A DNA stretch of 57,985 nt from an uncultured Bacteroidia bacterium (GCA_902801885.1 CADCJX010000015.1:19161-77145); one strand, 5' to 3'; positions 8,836 to 17,699 are shown, numbered from the stretch's first letter. Made by a program: numbers and translations. The notes: generated from the letters alone by a model not told the origin.

Positions 8836-9822
8836 GTGGAACTTTCATTGAAAAGGCCCCTGCTGTTCTTCGACATCGAGAGCACGGGGCTCAATATCGT
8901 TAATGACTGCATCGTCGAACTCAGTTTCGTCAAGGTTTTCCCTGACGGCCACCACGAGACGAAGACCTGGCGTGTCTTTCCTTATGACTATGTAAACAAT
9001 TGCCAGAAGCCTATGGATCCGAGGGCCAGCGAGGTCAACGGAATCAAGGATCAAGATCTAGTCGGGGAAAAGAAGTTCATCGAGATTGCGCCTGAAGTTG
9101 TCGAATGGTTGCGCGACAGCGACCTGGCAGGCTTCAATTCAGCAAAGTTCGACCTGCCACTTCTCTCGGAGGAAATCGAGAGGGTAAGGGCATATTGTCT
9201 CAGAAGGATAGGAGATCCGCGGACTCCTGAAGCCAACAAGGAGAAGGCGAATGAGATGATGGACAAGATCGACATAGATCTCCATTCTAAGCAGATGGTC
9301 GATGTGCAGACCATCTACCACTACATGGAGCCGCGTAACCTCCGGGCTGCCTACAGGTTCTACTGCGGTGGGAAGGACTTCGAGAATGCCCATTCTGCGG
9401 AGGCTGACACCATGGCCACCTATGAGGTCCTGAAAGGGCAGCTGGAGATGTACAAGCAGCCTGACAAGTACCATGAAGTAGTACTGAAGAACGATGTCGA
9501 TTTCCTCTCTGGGGTCGCGGGTCGTCCAAGGACCATAGACTACGCCGGAAGGTTGGTCTATGGAAAGAATGACGAGCCTACCATCAGTTTCGGAAAGCAC
9601 AAGGGACGTACGGCCAGGGAGGTCTATGAGACGGAACCGGCCTATTTCGCCTGGATCGAGAACGGCGAATTCACCATGGACACCAAGAGGCAGTTCTCCC
9701 GCCTCAAGGAACAGTTCGACAGGGAGAAGAAGGAAGCAAGGAGCAAGCCGCTCGAGGGTGAGGCTCTTAGCGAGGCTCTCGCGAAGCTTCAAGGGAAGTT
9801 TCAAGGTGGTAAATTATTCTGA
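8836..9822 (+). CDS. DnaQ-like DEDDh 3'-5' exonuclease with C-terminal DUF3820-like domain
   Basis: 328 aa, start GTG at 8836. Exo I is FFDIESTGL (Asp, Glu), Exo II lies in AGFNSAKFDLPLL, and Exo III is HSAEAD, so the DEDDh set is complete. The last third (ISFGKHKGRTAREVYETEPAYFAWI) matches the small DUF3820 type domain often found behind such exonucleases. Probably a proofreading or repair nuclease, cytosolic; its place directly behind dnaN supports association with the replisome. The start codon is followed at once by the exonuclease fold, and no better start exists upstream. Confidence 0.9.
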   Translation: MELSLKRPLLFFDIESTGLNIVNDCIVELSFVKVFPDGHHETKTWRVFPYDYVNNCQKPMDPRASEVNGIKDQDLVGEKKFIEIAPEVVEWLRDSDLAGFNSAKFDLPLLSEEIERVRAYCLRRIGDPRTPEANKEKANEMMDKIDIDLHSKQMVDVQTIYHYMEPRNLRAAYRFYCGGKDFENAHSAEADTMATYEVLKGQLEMYKQPDKYHEVVLKNDVDFLSGVAGRPRTIDYAGRLVYGKNDEPTISFGKHKGRTAREVYETEPAYFAWIENGEFTMDTKRQFSRLKEQFDREKKEARSKPLEGEALSEALAKLQGKFQGGKLF

Positions 9823-11292
9823 ATGAAGGCGCTTCCACATGCCGTTTTGTTTTTGGCCGTGCTTTGCTCAATGTTAGGATGCAAAGCAGACGGAGACAAG
9901 GGCGGCCATGTGGACGATAGCGTACCTCAATTCCTTTCGCTTGCTGAGCGACCTGGCGGTGGCTGGGTTGCTGTTTCAGTCTCCCCCTTCGACGGTTCTC
10001 GTGACACCTTGGTCATTGATCATCCGCTCACGAACCTCATCGTCATGAGCACCTCCCATGTCGGCTTCCTCGACGCACTCGATGCCCTCGACTGCGTCTC
10101 CGGCGTCTCTGGACTCGATTTTATCTATACCAACCCTGACGCAACGAATATGCCGTCAGGCTCTGACCCATATTCCTTGGCCGTAATGCACAGTGGTTCG
10201 GACGCCTCGCTGCGCGAGGCCCCACCGATCGCTTCACATCGTTCCGCTCCGGTCCCCCCTCTAGTGCCGAGGGTGGCATTGTCCTCACACACTGTGCCTT
10301 ACGGCCAGAATCATGAAAGTGTTGTGAATAATAGTGGCGCACTGTCGTCAGGTCTGGCAAGTCCAGACCGTAGCCACCCTCGGCTCGTAAGAGGGAGGGG
10401 CCCGCTCGCGAAGCGAGTGGGAGGGGCCGAGCGAAGCGAGGAGTCTGGACTGTCAGGGCCTGACGACGGAAGCAAATCGTCCGAACCACCAATATCTTCT
10501 GACAGAGGTATATTTTCACCGCCAGCCGACGTCGGCTACGACGCGGCGCCGGACTACGAGAAGATCGTGGCACTGAAGCCGGACGTGGTGCTGACATACG
10601 CGGTATCAGGGGCAAAATCACCCTTTGTGACGAAACTCACTCAACTTGGCATCAAGGTCTTCATCGTCAACGAACACCTTGAAAGACATCCCCTTGCACG
10701 AGCCTCCTACATCCGCCTCTTCGGCGCACTCACCGGCAGGATGCCCGAAGCCGATTCAATCTTCAACTCCGTCAAGGACGCATATTCATCAATCGCCGGC
10801 TCGGTCGATAACGCCGATCTGCCGAGACGGAAGGTGCTCCTGAATATTCCATACAACGACCAATGGTTCGTCCCCTCGACAGACAGCTACCTGACCTCCC
10901 TCATCAGGGACGCAGGCGGTGATGTCCTCGGTTGTGAAGAAGGCCGGGCAGCATCTACGGTGATGCCGGTCGAGAAAGCATATTCATTGAGCAAGGAGGC
11001 CGACTGCTGGCTCAATGTAGGCTGGTGCACCACCCTCTCCCAGCTGCTAGGAGTGAACCCAGTCTTCGAAGACATGGTAAGGAACATCCAGGACAATGCC
11101 CTCAAGCTAGGCTACGGCAGTTACCCTGTGATCTGGAACGACAACAAGAGGGTGAACGCCAAAGGAGGCAACGACATCTGGCAGAGCGGAGTAGCAAGGC
11201 CGGACCTGCTACTTAAGGACCTTGTCACCGTACTGCATCCCGACAACCAGGGAGAAGCCGCCGAAACGATCTACTACAGACAGATAAATTAA
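9823..11292 (+). CDS. ABC transporter solute-binding lipoprotein (BtuF/FepB type) with in-frame palindromic inserts
   Basis: 489 aa. An N-terminal export signal ends in MLGCKADG, a degenerate lipobox, so it is probably a lipoprotein. The fold is the type-III metal-chelate/cobalamin binding protein: first lobe with MSTSHVGFLDALDALDCVSGVSGLDFIY, then DVGYDAAPDYEKIVALKPDVVLTYAV, second lobe from about residue 265. Between them, about residues 113-233, lies a Pro/Ser/Arg-rich stretch with no place in the fold, encoded by two inverted palindromic elements (see repeats at 10179 and 10344). Without it the length would be near the family's usual 370. The frame is kept. No permease or ATPase gene is nearby. 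Starts directly after the exonuclease stop. Confidence 0.88.
   Translation: MKALPHAVLFLAVLCSMLGCKADGDKGGHVDDSVPQFLSLAERPGGGWVAVSVSPFDGSRDTLVIDHPLTNLIVMSTSHVGFLDALDALDCVSGVSGLDFIYTNPDATNMPSGSDPYSLAVMHSGSDASLREAPPIASHRSAPVPPLVPRVALSSHTVPYGQNHESVVNNSGALSSGLASPDRSHPRLVRGRGPLAKRVGGAERSEESGLSGPDDGSKSSEPPISSDRGIFSPPADVGYDAAPDYEKIVALKPDVVLTYAVSGAKSPFVTKLTQLGIKVFIVNEHLERHPLARASYIRLFGALTGRMPEADSIFNSVKDAYSSIAGSVDNADLPRRKVLLNIPYNDQWFVPSTDSYLTSLIRDAGGDVLGCEEGRAASTVMPVEKAYSLSKEADCWLNVGWCTTLSQLLGVNPVFEDMVRNIQDNALKLGYGSYPVIWNDNKRVNAKGGNDIWQSGVARPDLLLKDLVTVLHPDNQGEAAETIYYRQIN
10179..10306 (+). repeat. In-frame palindromic element, copy A1
   Basis: Arms GGCCGTAATGCACAGTG (10179-10195) and CACTGTGCCTTACGGCC (10290-10306) pair with one mismatch, with weaker pairing continuing outward to about 10169. 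Between them lies a 92-base core (10196-10287) identical at 88 positions to the core at 35329-35420 in recQ. The core starts GTTCGGACGCCTCGC, contains a 7-base hairpin (GCCTCGC-TGC-GCGAGGC, 10204-10220) and ends GGGTGGCATTGTCCTCA. Two bases separate core and right arm, as in recQ. It is translated in frame as SGSDASLREAPP and onward. Confidence 0.85.
10344..10467 (-). repeat. In-frame palindromic element, copy A2 (inverted, divergent)
   Basis: Arms of 25 bases, 10344-10368 and 10443-10467, are inverted copies with few mismatches (GTCGTCAGG...GTCCAGAC against GTCTGGAC...CCTGACGAC). The 74-base core, read on the minus strand, aligns with copy A1: shared are GCCACCCTCGGC, the GAGGG-GGGG stretch and the AAGCGAG / CGAAGCGAGG blocks. 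The orientation is opposite to A1. It is translated in frame (RGRGPLAKRVGGAERSEES). The left arm resembles host sequence at 10153-10167 (CCGTCAGGCTCTGACC). Confidence 0.75.
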
Positions 11293-11306
11293 AATCAAAC
11301 GACGAT

Positions 11307-12557
11307 ATGGGAAAATACAATTTCGACGAAATGACCGAAAGACGCGGGACCAACTGCGTCAAATGGGATGCTGAAAGCCCCGCAGGTCCGATTGGAGAGG
11401 ATGTCATCCCCCTCTGGGTAGCCGACATGGATTTCAAGGTGGCTCCGGAGATCACGAAAGCCCTGAGAGACAGGGTTGACCAGGGAATATTCGGATACAC
11501 CCATATTCCAGACAGTTATTATGAGAGCGCCATCCGCTGGTGGGAGCGCCGCCGCGGCTGGCACACCGAGAAAGACTGGTACCTTCCCGTAGCAGGCATA
11601 GTACCAGCCATGTCGATAGTGATCAAGGCACTGACGGCTTACGAGCTGGACACTGAAGGAAACGTAGTTGAGAAACCGAACGGAGGTAAGGGACCTAACG
11701 GGGAGCTCCCCAAGGTAATCATCCAGACTCCGGCCTACAACTGCTTCTTCTCATCCGTGCGCAACGACGTCTGCGAACTGGCTGCAAATGCCCTGATCTA
11801 CGACACTGAGGGCGACCAGGCCACCTGGTACCTGGATTTCGAAGACCTTGAAAAGAAGGCCGCGGATCCGATGACAAAAGTCTTGCTATTCTGCAACCCT
11901 CACAACCCTTGCGGAAGGGTATGGCCCAAGGAAGACCTGAAGAAGGTCGCCGAGATCTGCAGGAGGAACAATGTCATAGTGATAAGTGATGAGATCCACT
12001 GCGAACTTGAGATGCCCGGCTACCATTTCACACCTATGGCCACGATCGACCAGGACAACACCATCACGATGAACTCCCCCAGCAAATCATTCAACATCGC
12101 AGGACTTGGAATATCCAACATCGTCACGAACAATCCGACTTGGAGGAAGCTTATCGACAAGGTTATCAATCTCTGGGAGCACTGCGACCTGAATCCTTTC
12201 GGAGTACTTGCCCTGCAAGCAGCCTACGATGAGGGCGAACCATGGCTCGACGAGCTCAAGGAATATCTTTACGGCAACTATCAACTCCTTATGAACTACT
12301 TCGAGCGTGAGCTTCCACAGTTCCCGGTCAGCAAGCTTGAGGGAACTTATCTCGTCTGGGTGGATGTAAGTGCCTTGAAAATGCCGTCCATGGAGATTGA
12401 GAAGAGCTTGATCGAAGAAGAAAAAGTCTGGATAAACGGTGGTACGATGTACGGACGTGACGGCTTCGTTAGGATCAACCTCGCCTGCCCCAGGGCCAGG
12501 CTTGAAGATGGCCTGAAGAGAATCGTCAAGGGATTCAACAGACTGCTCACCAAATAA
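11307..12557 (+). CDS. PatB/MalY family PLP-dependent C-S lyase / aminotransferase
   Basis: 416 aa fold-type I PLP enzyme. Family marks: MGKYNFDEMTERRGTNCVKWD at the start, then PLWVADMDFKVAPEI, the YDTEGD and FCNPHNPCGRVW segments, ISDEIHCEL with the Asp that holds the pyridine nitrogen, and the PLP lysine in SPSKSFNIAGL. Members are mostly cystathionine beta-lyases (cystathionine to homocysteine, pyruvate and ammonia), so a role in methionine synthesis is likely; that is of interest because metY/metH are damaged at 57.2 kb. It starts 14 bases after the solute-binding gene and is 8 bases from the M64 gene. Confidence 0.92.
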   Translation: MGKYNFDEMTERRGTNCVKWDAESPAGPIGEDVIPLWVADMDFKVAPEITKALRDRVDQGIFGYTHIPDSYYESAIRWWERRRGWHTEKDWYLPVAGIVPAMSIVIKALTAYELDTEGNVVEKPNGGKGPNGELPKVIIQTPAYNCFFSSVRNDVCELAANALIYDTEGDQATWYLDFEDLEKKAADPMTKVLLFCNPHNPCGRVWPKEDLKKVAEICRRNNVIVISDEIHCELEMPGYHFTPMATIDQDNTITMNSPSKSFNIAGLGISNIVTNNPTWRKLIDKVINLWEHCDLNPFGVLALQAAYDEGEPWLDELKEYLYGNYQLLMNYFERELPQFPVSKLEGTYLVWVDVSALKMPSMEIEKSLIEEEKVWINGGTMYGRDGFVRINLACPRARLEDGLKRIVKGFNRLLTK

Positions 12558-12565
12558 TTATCAAC

Positions 12566-13882
12566 ATGAAAAGGATAGCCATCTTGCTGGCAGCCATGGC
12601 AATGGCTCTCAGCGCGAACTCCCAGGACCGAACCCTGAGGGTTAACTACATATTCAGCGGCACTGCCAAGGAGCAGGAGATCTCGGTCGCCGAGCTCTGC
12701 TCATTCGAAGGCTGGGCCGGAAGGAGGGTCAACATGGACAAACTCCCCCTCCGCGGCAACGGTCAGATTATCATGGAAGGAAGGAGCACCAAGGATGGAG
12801 ACTTCGACAAGGTCCTCTACAAGACTTCTTTCTCCACACTTTTCCAGGAGTGGCAGGCTACAGAGGAGGCCACGACCACCAGGAAGGCTTTCGAAAACGT
12901 ATTCCTTCTCCCCATGCCGGAAGAAGTGGCCAGGATCACAGTGAGACTGTTCGACTTCCACGACAACGTCTCCTGCGAGCTGAAGCATGTCGTGAAACCT
13001 GACGACATACTCATAAGGCCGACAGGAGGCAGCACAACCCCTCACGAATGGATCTGGAAAGGTGGTGATGACCTCAATGCCGACCTGGACGCAGAGCACA
13101 GGATCGACGTTGCGATAGTCGCAGAGGGTTATACTGAAGAAGAGATGGACACCTTCATGGCAGATGCAAGGGAAGCAATGGCAAGCCTCTGGGCGCATGA
13201 GCCTTTCGGAACATATAAGGACAGGTTCAACATCGTCTGCGTCAAGTCGGCTTCCAAGGAGACCAACGTGAGCGTGCCGCGGAAGAATAGCTGGAAGGAC
13301 ACCGCCGTCGGATCACACTTCGACACCTTCTACTCGAACAGGTACCTCACGACCCTCCACCTGTTCCGCCTGCATGACATCCTTGCCGGAATCCCCTACG
13401 AGCACATAATCATCCTCGCCAACACCGCAACCTACGGTGGCGGAGGAATCTACAATTCCTACACCCTCACCACAGCACATCATTCCGGTTTCAGACCGGT
13501 CGTGGTCCATGAATTCGGTCACAGCTTCGCAGGCCTGGCAGATGAATATTTTTATGACGACCAGTACGAGGAACAGTACTATCCAGACACTGAGCCCTGG
13601 GAGCAGAACATCACCACCATGAAGGACTTCTCATCGAAATGGGAGGACATGGTGGGCAAGAAATTCTCAAACCAGAAAAGTTCAATCGACTGGAAGGGCA
13701 AGAAAAAGAATCCCGGGAAGATCACCGTCGGGACCTACGAGGGCGGAGGCTACCAGAGCAAGGGCGTCTGGAGAGGCAGCCTGGACTGCAGGATGAATAC
13801 AAACAGTTATCCGGCCTTTTGCCCCGTTTGCCAGAGAGCAATAAGCCGGATGATAGAATTCTATACGGAAGAAACTGACTAG
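12566..13882 (+). CDS. M64 family (IgA peptidase-like) metallopeptidase
   Basis: 438 aa. Signal peptide at residues 1-20 (MKRIAILLAAMAMALSANSQ). An N-terminal beta domain of the M64_N type is followed by the catalytic domain, with the zinc motif VVHEFGHSFAGLADEY (HExxH plus the downstream Asp/Glu) at about residue 315. The DVAIVAEGYTEEEMDTF segment is characteristic of the family. Named after Clostridium ramosum IgA protease, but Bacteroidota members are uncharacterised, so the substrate is unknown. Likely periplasmic or outer-surface. Its stop overlaps the convergent glutathione peroxidase stop by four bases. Confidence 0.92.
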   Translation: MKRIAILLAAMAMALSANSQDRTLRVNYIFSGTAKEQEISVAELCSFEGWAGRRVNMDKLPLRGNGQIIMEGRSTKDGDFDKVLYKTSFSTLFQEWQATEEATTTRKAFENVFLLPMPEEVARITVRLFDFHDNVSCELKHVVKPDDILIRPTGGSTTPHEWIWKGGDDLNADLDAEHRIDVAIVAEGYTEEEMDTFMADAREAMASLWAHEPFGTYKDRFNIVCVKSASKETNVSVPRKNSWKDTAVGSHFDTFYSNRYLTTLHLFRLHDILAGIPYEHIIILANTATYGGGGIYNSYTLTTAHHSGFRPVVVHEFGHSFAGLADEYFYDDQYEEQYYPDTEPWEQNITTMKDFSSKWEDMVGKKFSNQKSSIDWKGKKKNPGKITVGTYEGGGYQSKGVWRGSLDCRMNTNSYPAFCPVCQRAISRMIEFYTEETD

Positions 13883-14487
13883 TAGAGCTTTGAGCTCACT
13901 ACGGTGCTGACAAAGTTCATACTGACAGTGGGCTCGAAGCGGGCTACGACTTCACCCTTTGAATCGACCAGGAACTTGGTAAAGTTCCATTTTACATCCG
14001 GTTTGGATGCGTAGTCAGGATCCTGCTTCTTCATCATGTTATCCATGAACTGAGCCTGCTGGCCATTACCGAAGCCCTTGAATCCCTGCTTTGATTTCAG
14101 GTAGGCGAAGAGAGGGCTTTCGTTTTCTCCGTTGACATCGATCTTGTCGAACTGGGGGAAGGTCGTGCTGTACTTCGAGGTACAGAACTCATGTATCGAT
14201 GCGATGTCACCTGGAGCCTGGCCACCGAACTGGTTGCAGGGGAAATCGAGGATCACAAGACCCTTGTCCTTGTACTTCTCATAAAGAGCCTGAAGCTCTT
14301 CGTACTGTGGAGTGAAGCCGCACTTTGTGGCGGTGTTGACGATGAGGAGTACCTTTCCCTTGTACTCGGAAAGGGAAACTTCCTTTCCATCCATGTTCTT
14401 AACCTTGAAGTCATAGATGCTCTGGGCGCTCATTGAGATGCCCATAAGGGTGGCAGCAACAGCAGCGACTAATAATTTCAATTTCAT
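13879..14487 (-). CDS. Glutathione peroxidase family thiol peroxidase, exported
   Basis: 202 aa. Signal peptide at residues 1-21 (MKLKLLVAAVAATLMGISMSA). Catalytic residues are in order: Cys in NTATKCGFTPQY (codon TGC, so Cys and not Sec), Gln in FPCNQFGGQAPGD, and Trp in VKWNFTKFLV. It reduces peroxides, probably with thioredoxin-like donors rather than glutathione, and the signal peptide places it in the periplasm. Divergence of target: the second Cys of the resolving type is present in the FPCNQF segment. It lies 36 bases downstream of nothing on its strand other than the GH3 gene, which follows. Confidence 0.93.
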   Translation of the reverse strand: MKLKLLVAAVAATLMGISMSAQSIYDFKVKNMDGKEVSLSEYKGKVLLIVNTATKCGFTPQYEELQALYEKYKDKGLVILDFPCNQFGGQAPGDIASIHEFCTSKYSTTFPQFDKIDVNGENESPLFAYLKSKQGFKGFGNGQQAQFMDNMMKKQDPDYASKPDVKWNFTKFLVDSKGEVVARFEPTVSMNFVSTVVSSKLY

Positions 14488-14522
14488 TTTGTCCGAATTA
14501 TAACTTTACAACTTACTGCAAA

Positions 14523-16829
14523 TCAAATACCATTGTCAACTATAGGGTAAGAAGCCTTGACCGACCATGTCTTAGCCTTCTTCATCTTGTAAGGTGCCGA
14601 ACGGCGGATGTCGCAGACGTTTCCGCCGAACATGACATCATAGACGCCAGCCGGAGCCTCCCAGGAATTCGTAGCATCATTGAAGGATGCCAGTGAGTAA
14701 TCGTCGATATGCATCGTAAGAGTCTGGCTTTCGCCGGGGGCCAGAAGCCTGGTCTTGGCAAAAGCGCGGAGTTCTCTTACAGGCTTTTCCAAGCCTCCGT
14801 CCGGAGCCTGGACGTAGACTTCGACGACCTCCTTTCCAGCAACTGATCCGGTATTGGTAATAGTCACTGATGCATCAAAGCCATCTGAAGAAGCTTTGAC
14901 GACAGGGGTTGAATAGTTGAACGAAGTGTAGCTCAGTCCATAACCGAAGGGATAGGAGACATCTACTCCCCTGGTCACGAAATGACGGTACCCGACCCAG
15001 ATGCCTTCTGAATAGTCGGTGTAGTCGACATCTTTCTGAGGTGCCCTGCGTCCAAATGGCATACGAACTTGCTGACCCTGATAATTATAGGGGAAATTGG
15101 CAGATGACGGATGGTCGATGAAATTGACCGGGAAAGTCATCGGAAGCTTGCCTGAAGGATTGACCTTGCCGGTCATGACATCGGCGATTGCATTGGCTCC
15201 TTCCTGACCCGGAGACCAAGGAAGGATGATCGCGTCAGCCAGGCCTTTCCATGACGCAGTCTCAATGACACCGCCAATATTCAGGATCACAATGACCTTC
15301 TTCCCTTTGGCACGGAAAGTAGTGCTGACATTCTGAAGGAGTTCCCTCTCGACAGATGTCAGTTCAAAATCATCCATCTGCTTGCGATCTGCTGCTTCTC
15401 CTGCATTACGGCCAAGGACGACAATGGCCAAGTCATTGACTTCTGCCTCCTTACTGATGGCTGCGGCAGGAATGGATGACTCGGCTATCCTTGGAACATT
15501 GAAGAAAGACCTTCCGGCACCAGGAGTCAGTGCCTTGAGCGCATCATCGTAGGATTTGTAATTCTTGTAATAGTTTTTCAGGGTCTTATCAAGGGTGAAT
15601 CCGGCGCTTTCCAAGGCATCTTCCATATTCACAACATAGGCTTTGTTCACATTACCGGAACCTGTGCCTCCGGCAATGAAGTCTATGGAAGTTACACCGT
15701 AAAGGGCGACTTTTTCATTCCCTTTCAGAGGAAGGGTCTCCTTCTCGTTGCGAAGCAGGACGAGGGACTCGCCGGCAGCCTCGCGGGCAACCATGGCATG
15801 GGCCTTGAGATCCGGAGCATCGGAATTCTTATATCCCTTGAAATGAGGGGTCTTCACGACGTATTTCAGCATGTTCCGGACATTCCTGTCGATTTCCGCC
15901 TCGGAAAGGGTTCCTTCCTTGACGGCGTTTACGATACGGTCGATTTCCCTCTGGTTTCCGGGCTCCATCAGGTCATTGCCGGATTTGGCCGACTTCACGG
16001 TGTTCTCCTTACTGCCCCAGTCCGTCATCACTATTCCGTCAAAGCCCCACTCGTCGCGCAGTGTAGTAGTCAGGAGTTCCTCCTTCTGCTGGGTGTACTC
16101 ACCGTTGAGCTTGTTATATGACGACATGACAGTCCAGGGCTTTCCCTCCTTCACGGCTATCTCGAAATTCTTCAGATAGATTTCACGGAGGGCCCTGGGG
16201 CTGATCCTGGAGTCGTTTTCATTACGGTTGGTCTCCTGGTTGTTGGCAGCATAATGCTTGATTGAAGTTCCTACACCGTTGCTCTGGATGCCGCGGACAT
16301 AGGCCGCAGCCATCTTGCCGGAAAGGAGAGGATCTTCGGAAAAATATTCGAAATTACGGCCGCAGAGCGGGTTCCTGTGAATATTCATTCCTGGAGCGAG
16401 CAGGACGTCGACCCCATATTCCAGAACCTCGTTTCCCATCGCCGTAGTGACTTTCTCCACGAGGTCGATATCCCACGAACTTGCCAGCAGGGTTCCTACC
16501 GGGAAGCCGGTGGCGTAGAATGTCTTGTCCGTGCCCTGCCTGGTAGGGCTGATCCTGACTCCTGCGGGACCGTCAGCCAGGACGGTTCCGGGAATTCCAA
16601 GACGTTCTATTGGCCTTGTGTTGCCGGCAGCACCGGGGACCTGGGCAATCATGCCGGAGGTAACGCCTTCCACCATCGCCGCCTTTGCACCACCTACAAG
16701 AAGAGTGGCCTTTTCCTGAAGCGTCATGGCCTTCAAGACTTCATCAATGTTGTCAGAAGCGAGCTTAGGCTGGGCATAGGAGAAGACAGCCGTCCCTACG
16801 AATGCCAGAATGGTAAATAATCTTTTCAT
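14523..16829 (-). CDS. Glycoside hydrolase family 3 beta-glucosidase
   Basis: 768 aa from the ATG at 16829, which starts a signal peptide (MKRLFTILAFVGTAVFSYAQ); a TTG four codons upstream is less likely. The GH3 N-terminal barrel carries the nucleophile Asp in GIVMTDWGS and substrate-site residues in GRNFEYFSEDPLLSG and SIKHYAANNQETNRN. The C-terminal alpha/beta domain (LVLLRNEKETLPLKG) and a fibronectin-III-like end domain (VVEVYVQAPDG...LASFNDATNSWEAPAGVYDVMFG) complete the usual layout. Predicted to release glucose or xylose from beta-linked oligosaccharides in the periplasm. Downstream of the WalJ-like gene with an 18-base gap. Confidence 0.95.
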   Translation of the reverse strand: MKRLFTILAFVGTAVFSYAQPKLASDNIDEVLKAMTLQEKATLLVGGAKAAMVEGVTSGMIAQVPGAAGNTRPIERLGIPGTVLADGPAGVRISPTRQGTDKTFYATGFPVGTLLASSWDIDLVEKVTTAMGNEVLEYGVDVLLAPGMNIHRNPLCGRNFEYFSEDPLLSGKMAAAYVRGIQSNGVGTSIKHYAANNQETNRNENDSRISPRALREIYLKNFEIAVKEGKPWTVMSSYNKLNGEYTQQKEELLTTTLRDEWGFDGIVMTDWGSKENTVKSAKSGNDLMEPGNQREIDRIVNAVKEGTLSEAEIDRNVRNMLKYVVKTPHFKGYKNSDAPDLKAHAMVAREAAGESLVLLRNEKETLPLKGNEKVALYGVTSIDFIAGGTGSGNVNKAYVVNMEDALESAGFTLDKTLKNYYKNYKSYDDALKALTPGAGRSFFNVPRIAESSIPAAAISKEAEVNDLAIVVLGRNAGEAADRKQMDDFELTSVERELLQNVSTTFRAKGKKVIVILNIGGVIETASWKGLADAIILPWSPGQEGANAIADVMTGKVNPSGKLPMTFPVNFIDHPSSANFPYNYQGQQVRMPFGRRAPQKDVDYTDYSEGIWVGYRHFVTRGVDVSYPFGYGLSYTSFNYSTPVVKASSDGFDASVTITNTGSVAGKEVVEVYVQAPDGGLEKPVRELRAFAKTRLLAPGESQTLTMHIDDYSLASFNDATNSWEAPAGVYDVMFGGNVCDIRRSAPYKMKKAKTWSVKASYPIVDNGI

Positions 16830-16847
16830 GAGTGTAATCAAATGCAG

Positions 16848-17699
16848 TTATTCTGCAATATAGTGATAAATGTCGTAAAAACAAGACGGCGTCGAACGGG
16901 GAAGAGTCTGCAGGTTAGTCACATCCTTGGCCGTACAACCGTTACCTGCATCGATCGAACGGAGGGCTTCCGCCGAAGCCTCGAAAGCAAGTGACGGAGT
17001 GTTGTTGTTTTCACTGAGGTGGCAGAGGAATATATTCCTGAGCCCCGGATGCCAGATCCGCCTGACGGCCGATGCACATTCGTCATTGCTGAGATGACCG
17101 TTACCCTTGCAGATCCTCATCTTAAGCTGATGGGTGTAGGGGCCACCGATCAGCATCCCCATGTCGTAGTTGGACTCGATAACGACCGAATCCGACTGTG
17201 AAGCATATTCAAGAGCCTCGTCAGTCACCCTTCCGGCATCTGTCATGAGGAAGAAACGGATCCCGTGCCAGGTAATGAAGTAGCCCACCGTCTGGGTTGC
17301 GTCATGAGGGACAATGAACGGACGGACAACGGGGCAATCTGCTTCAGGCAAGTCAGGGAGCAGCTTAAGGAGGGTCTGCCCATCATCAAGGACACGACGG
17401 CATGGAGCGATCCAGTCACGGGTGAAAGTGTGGGCTGAAAGGGCGTCATGCAGCACTGCAGTTGCGTAGACTGGTTTCGCAAGATGCTTGCACCACGCTC
17501 CAAGATGACGGATATGGTCCAGATGGTCGTGGGTCACAAGGACAGCCTGGAAAGAATCCAGACTGAATCCACGCTCTGTCAAAGTTTTCTTGAGCCTGCG
17601 GAGGCTTACACCCGCATCTATGACCAAACCGGCCTTGCCGTCTGAAAGGAAATAACAGTTGCCGCAGCTTCCGCTGGAGAGACTCATGAACTTCAGCAT
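16848..17699 (-). CDS. Metallo-beta-lactamase fold hydrolase, YycJ/WalJ type
   Basis: 283 aa. The start (MLKFMSLSSGSCGNCYFLSDG) and the metal motif VTHDHLDHIRHLG are diagnostic for the WalJ/YycJ branch; further ligands lie in LMTDAGRVTD and CHLSENNNTPSLA. Homologues are thought to be cytosolic nucleases or hydrolases tied to replication and cell-wall control in Firmicutes, but function here is unproven. The ATG overlaps the last base of the TPR gene stop at 17699, so the two are coupled. Confidence 0.9.
   Translation of the reverse strand: MLKFMSLSSGSCGNCYFLSDGKAGLVIDAGVSLRRLKKTLTERGFSLDSFQAVLVTHDHLDHIRHLGAWCKHLAKPVYATAVLHDALSAHTFTRDWIAPCRRVLDDGQTLLKLLPDLPEADCPVVRPFIVPHDATQTVGYFITWHGIRFFLMTDAGRVTDEALEYASQSDSVVIESNYDMGMLIGGPYTHQLKMRICKGNGHLSNDECASAVRRIWHPGLRNIFLCHLSENNNTPSLAFEASAEALRSIDAGNGCTAKDVTNLQTLPRSTPSCFYDIYHYIAE

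Noticed and set aside
14320-14340. Selenocysteine in the glutathione peroxidase
   Set aside because: The active-site codon is TGC (Cys), and no TGA lies in frame.
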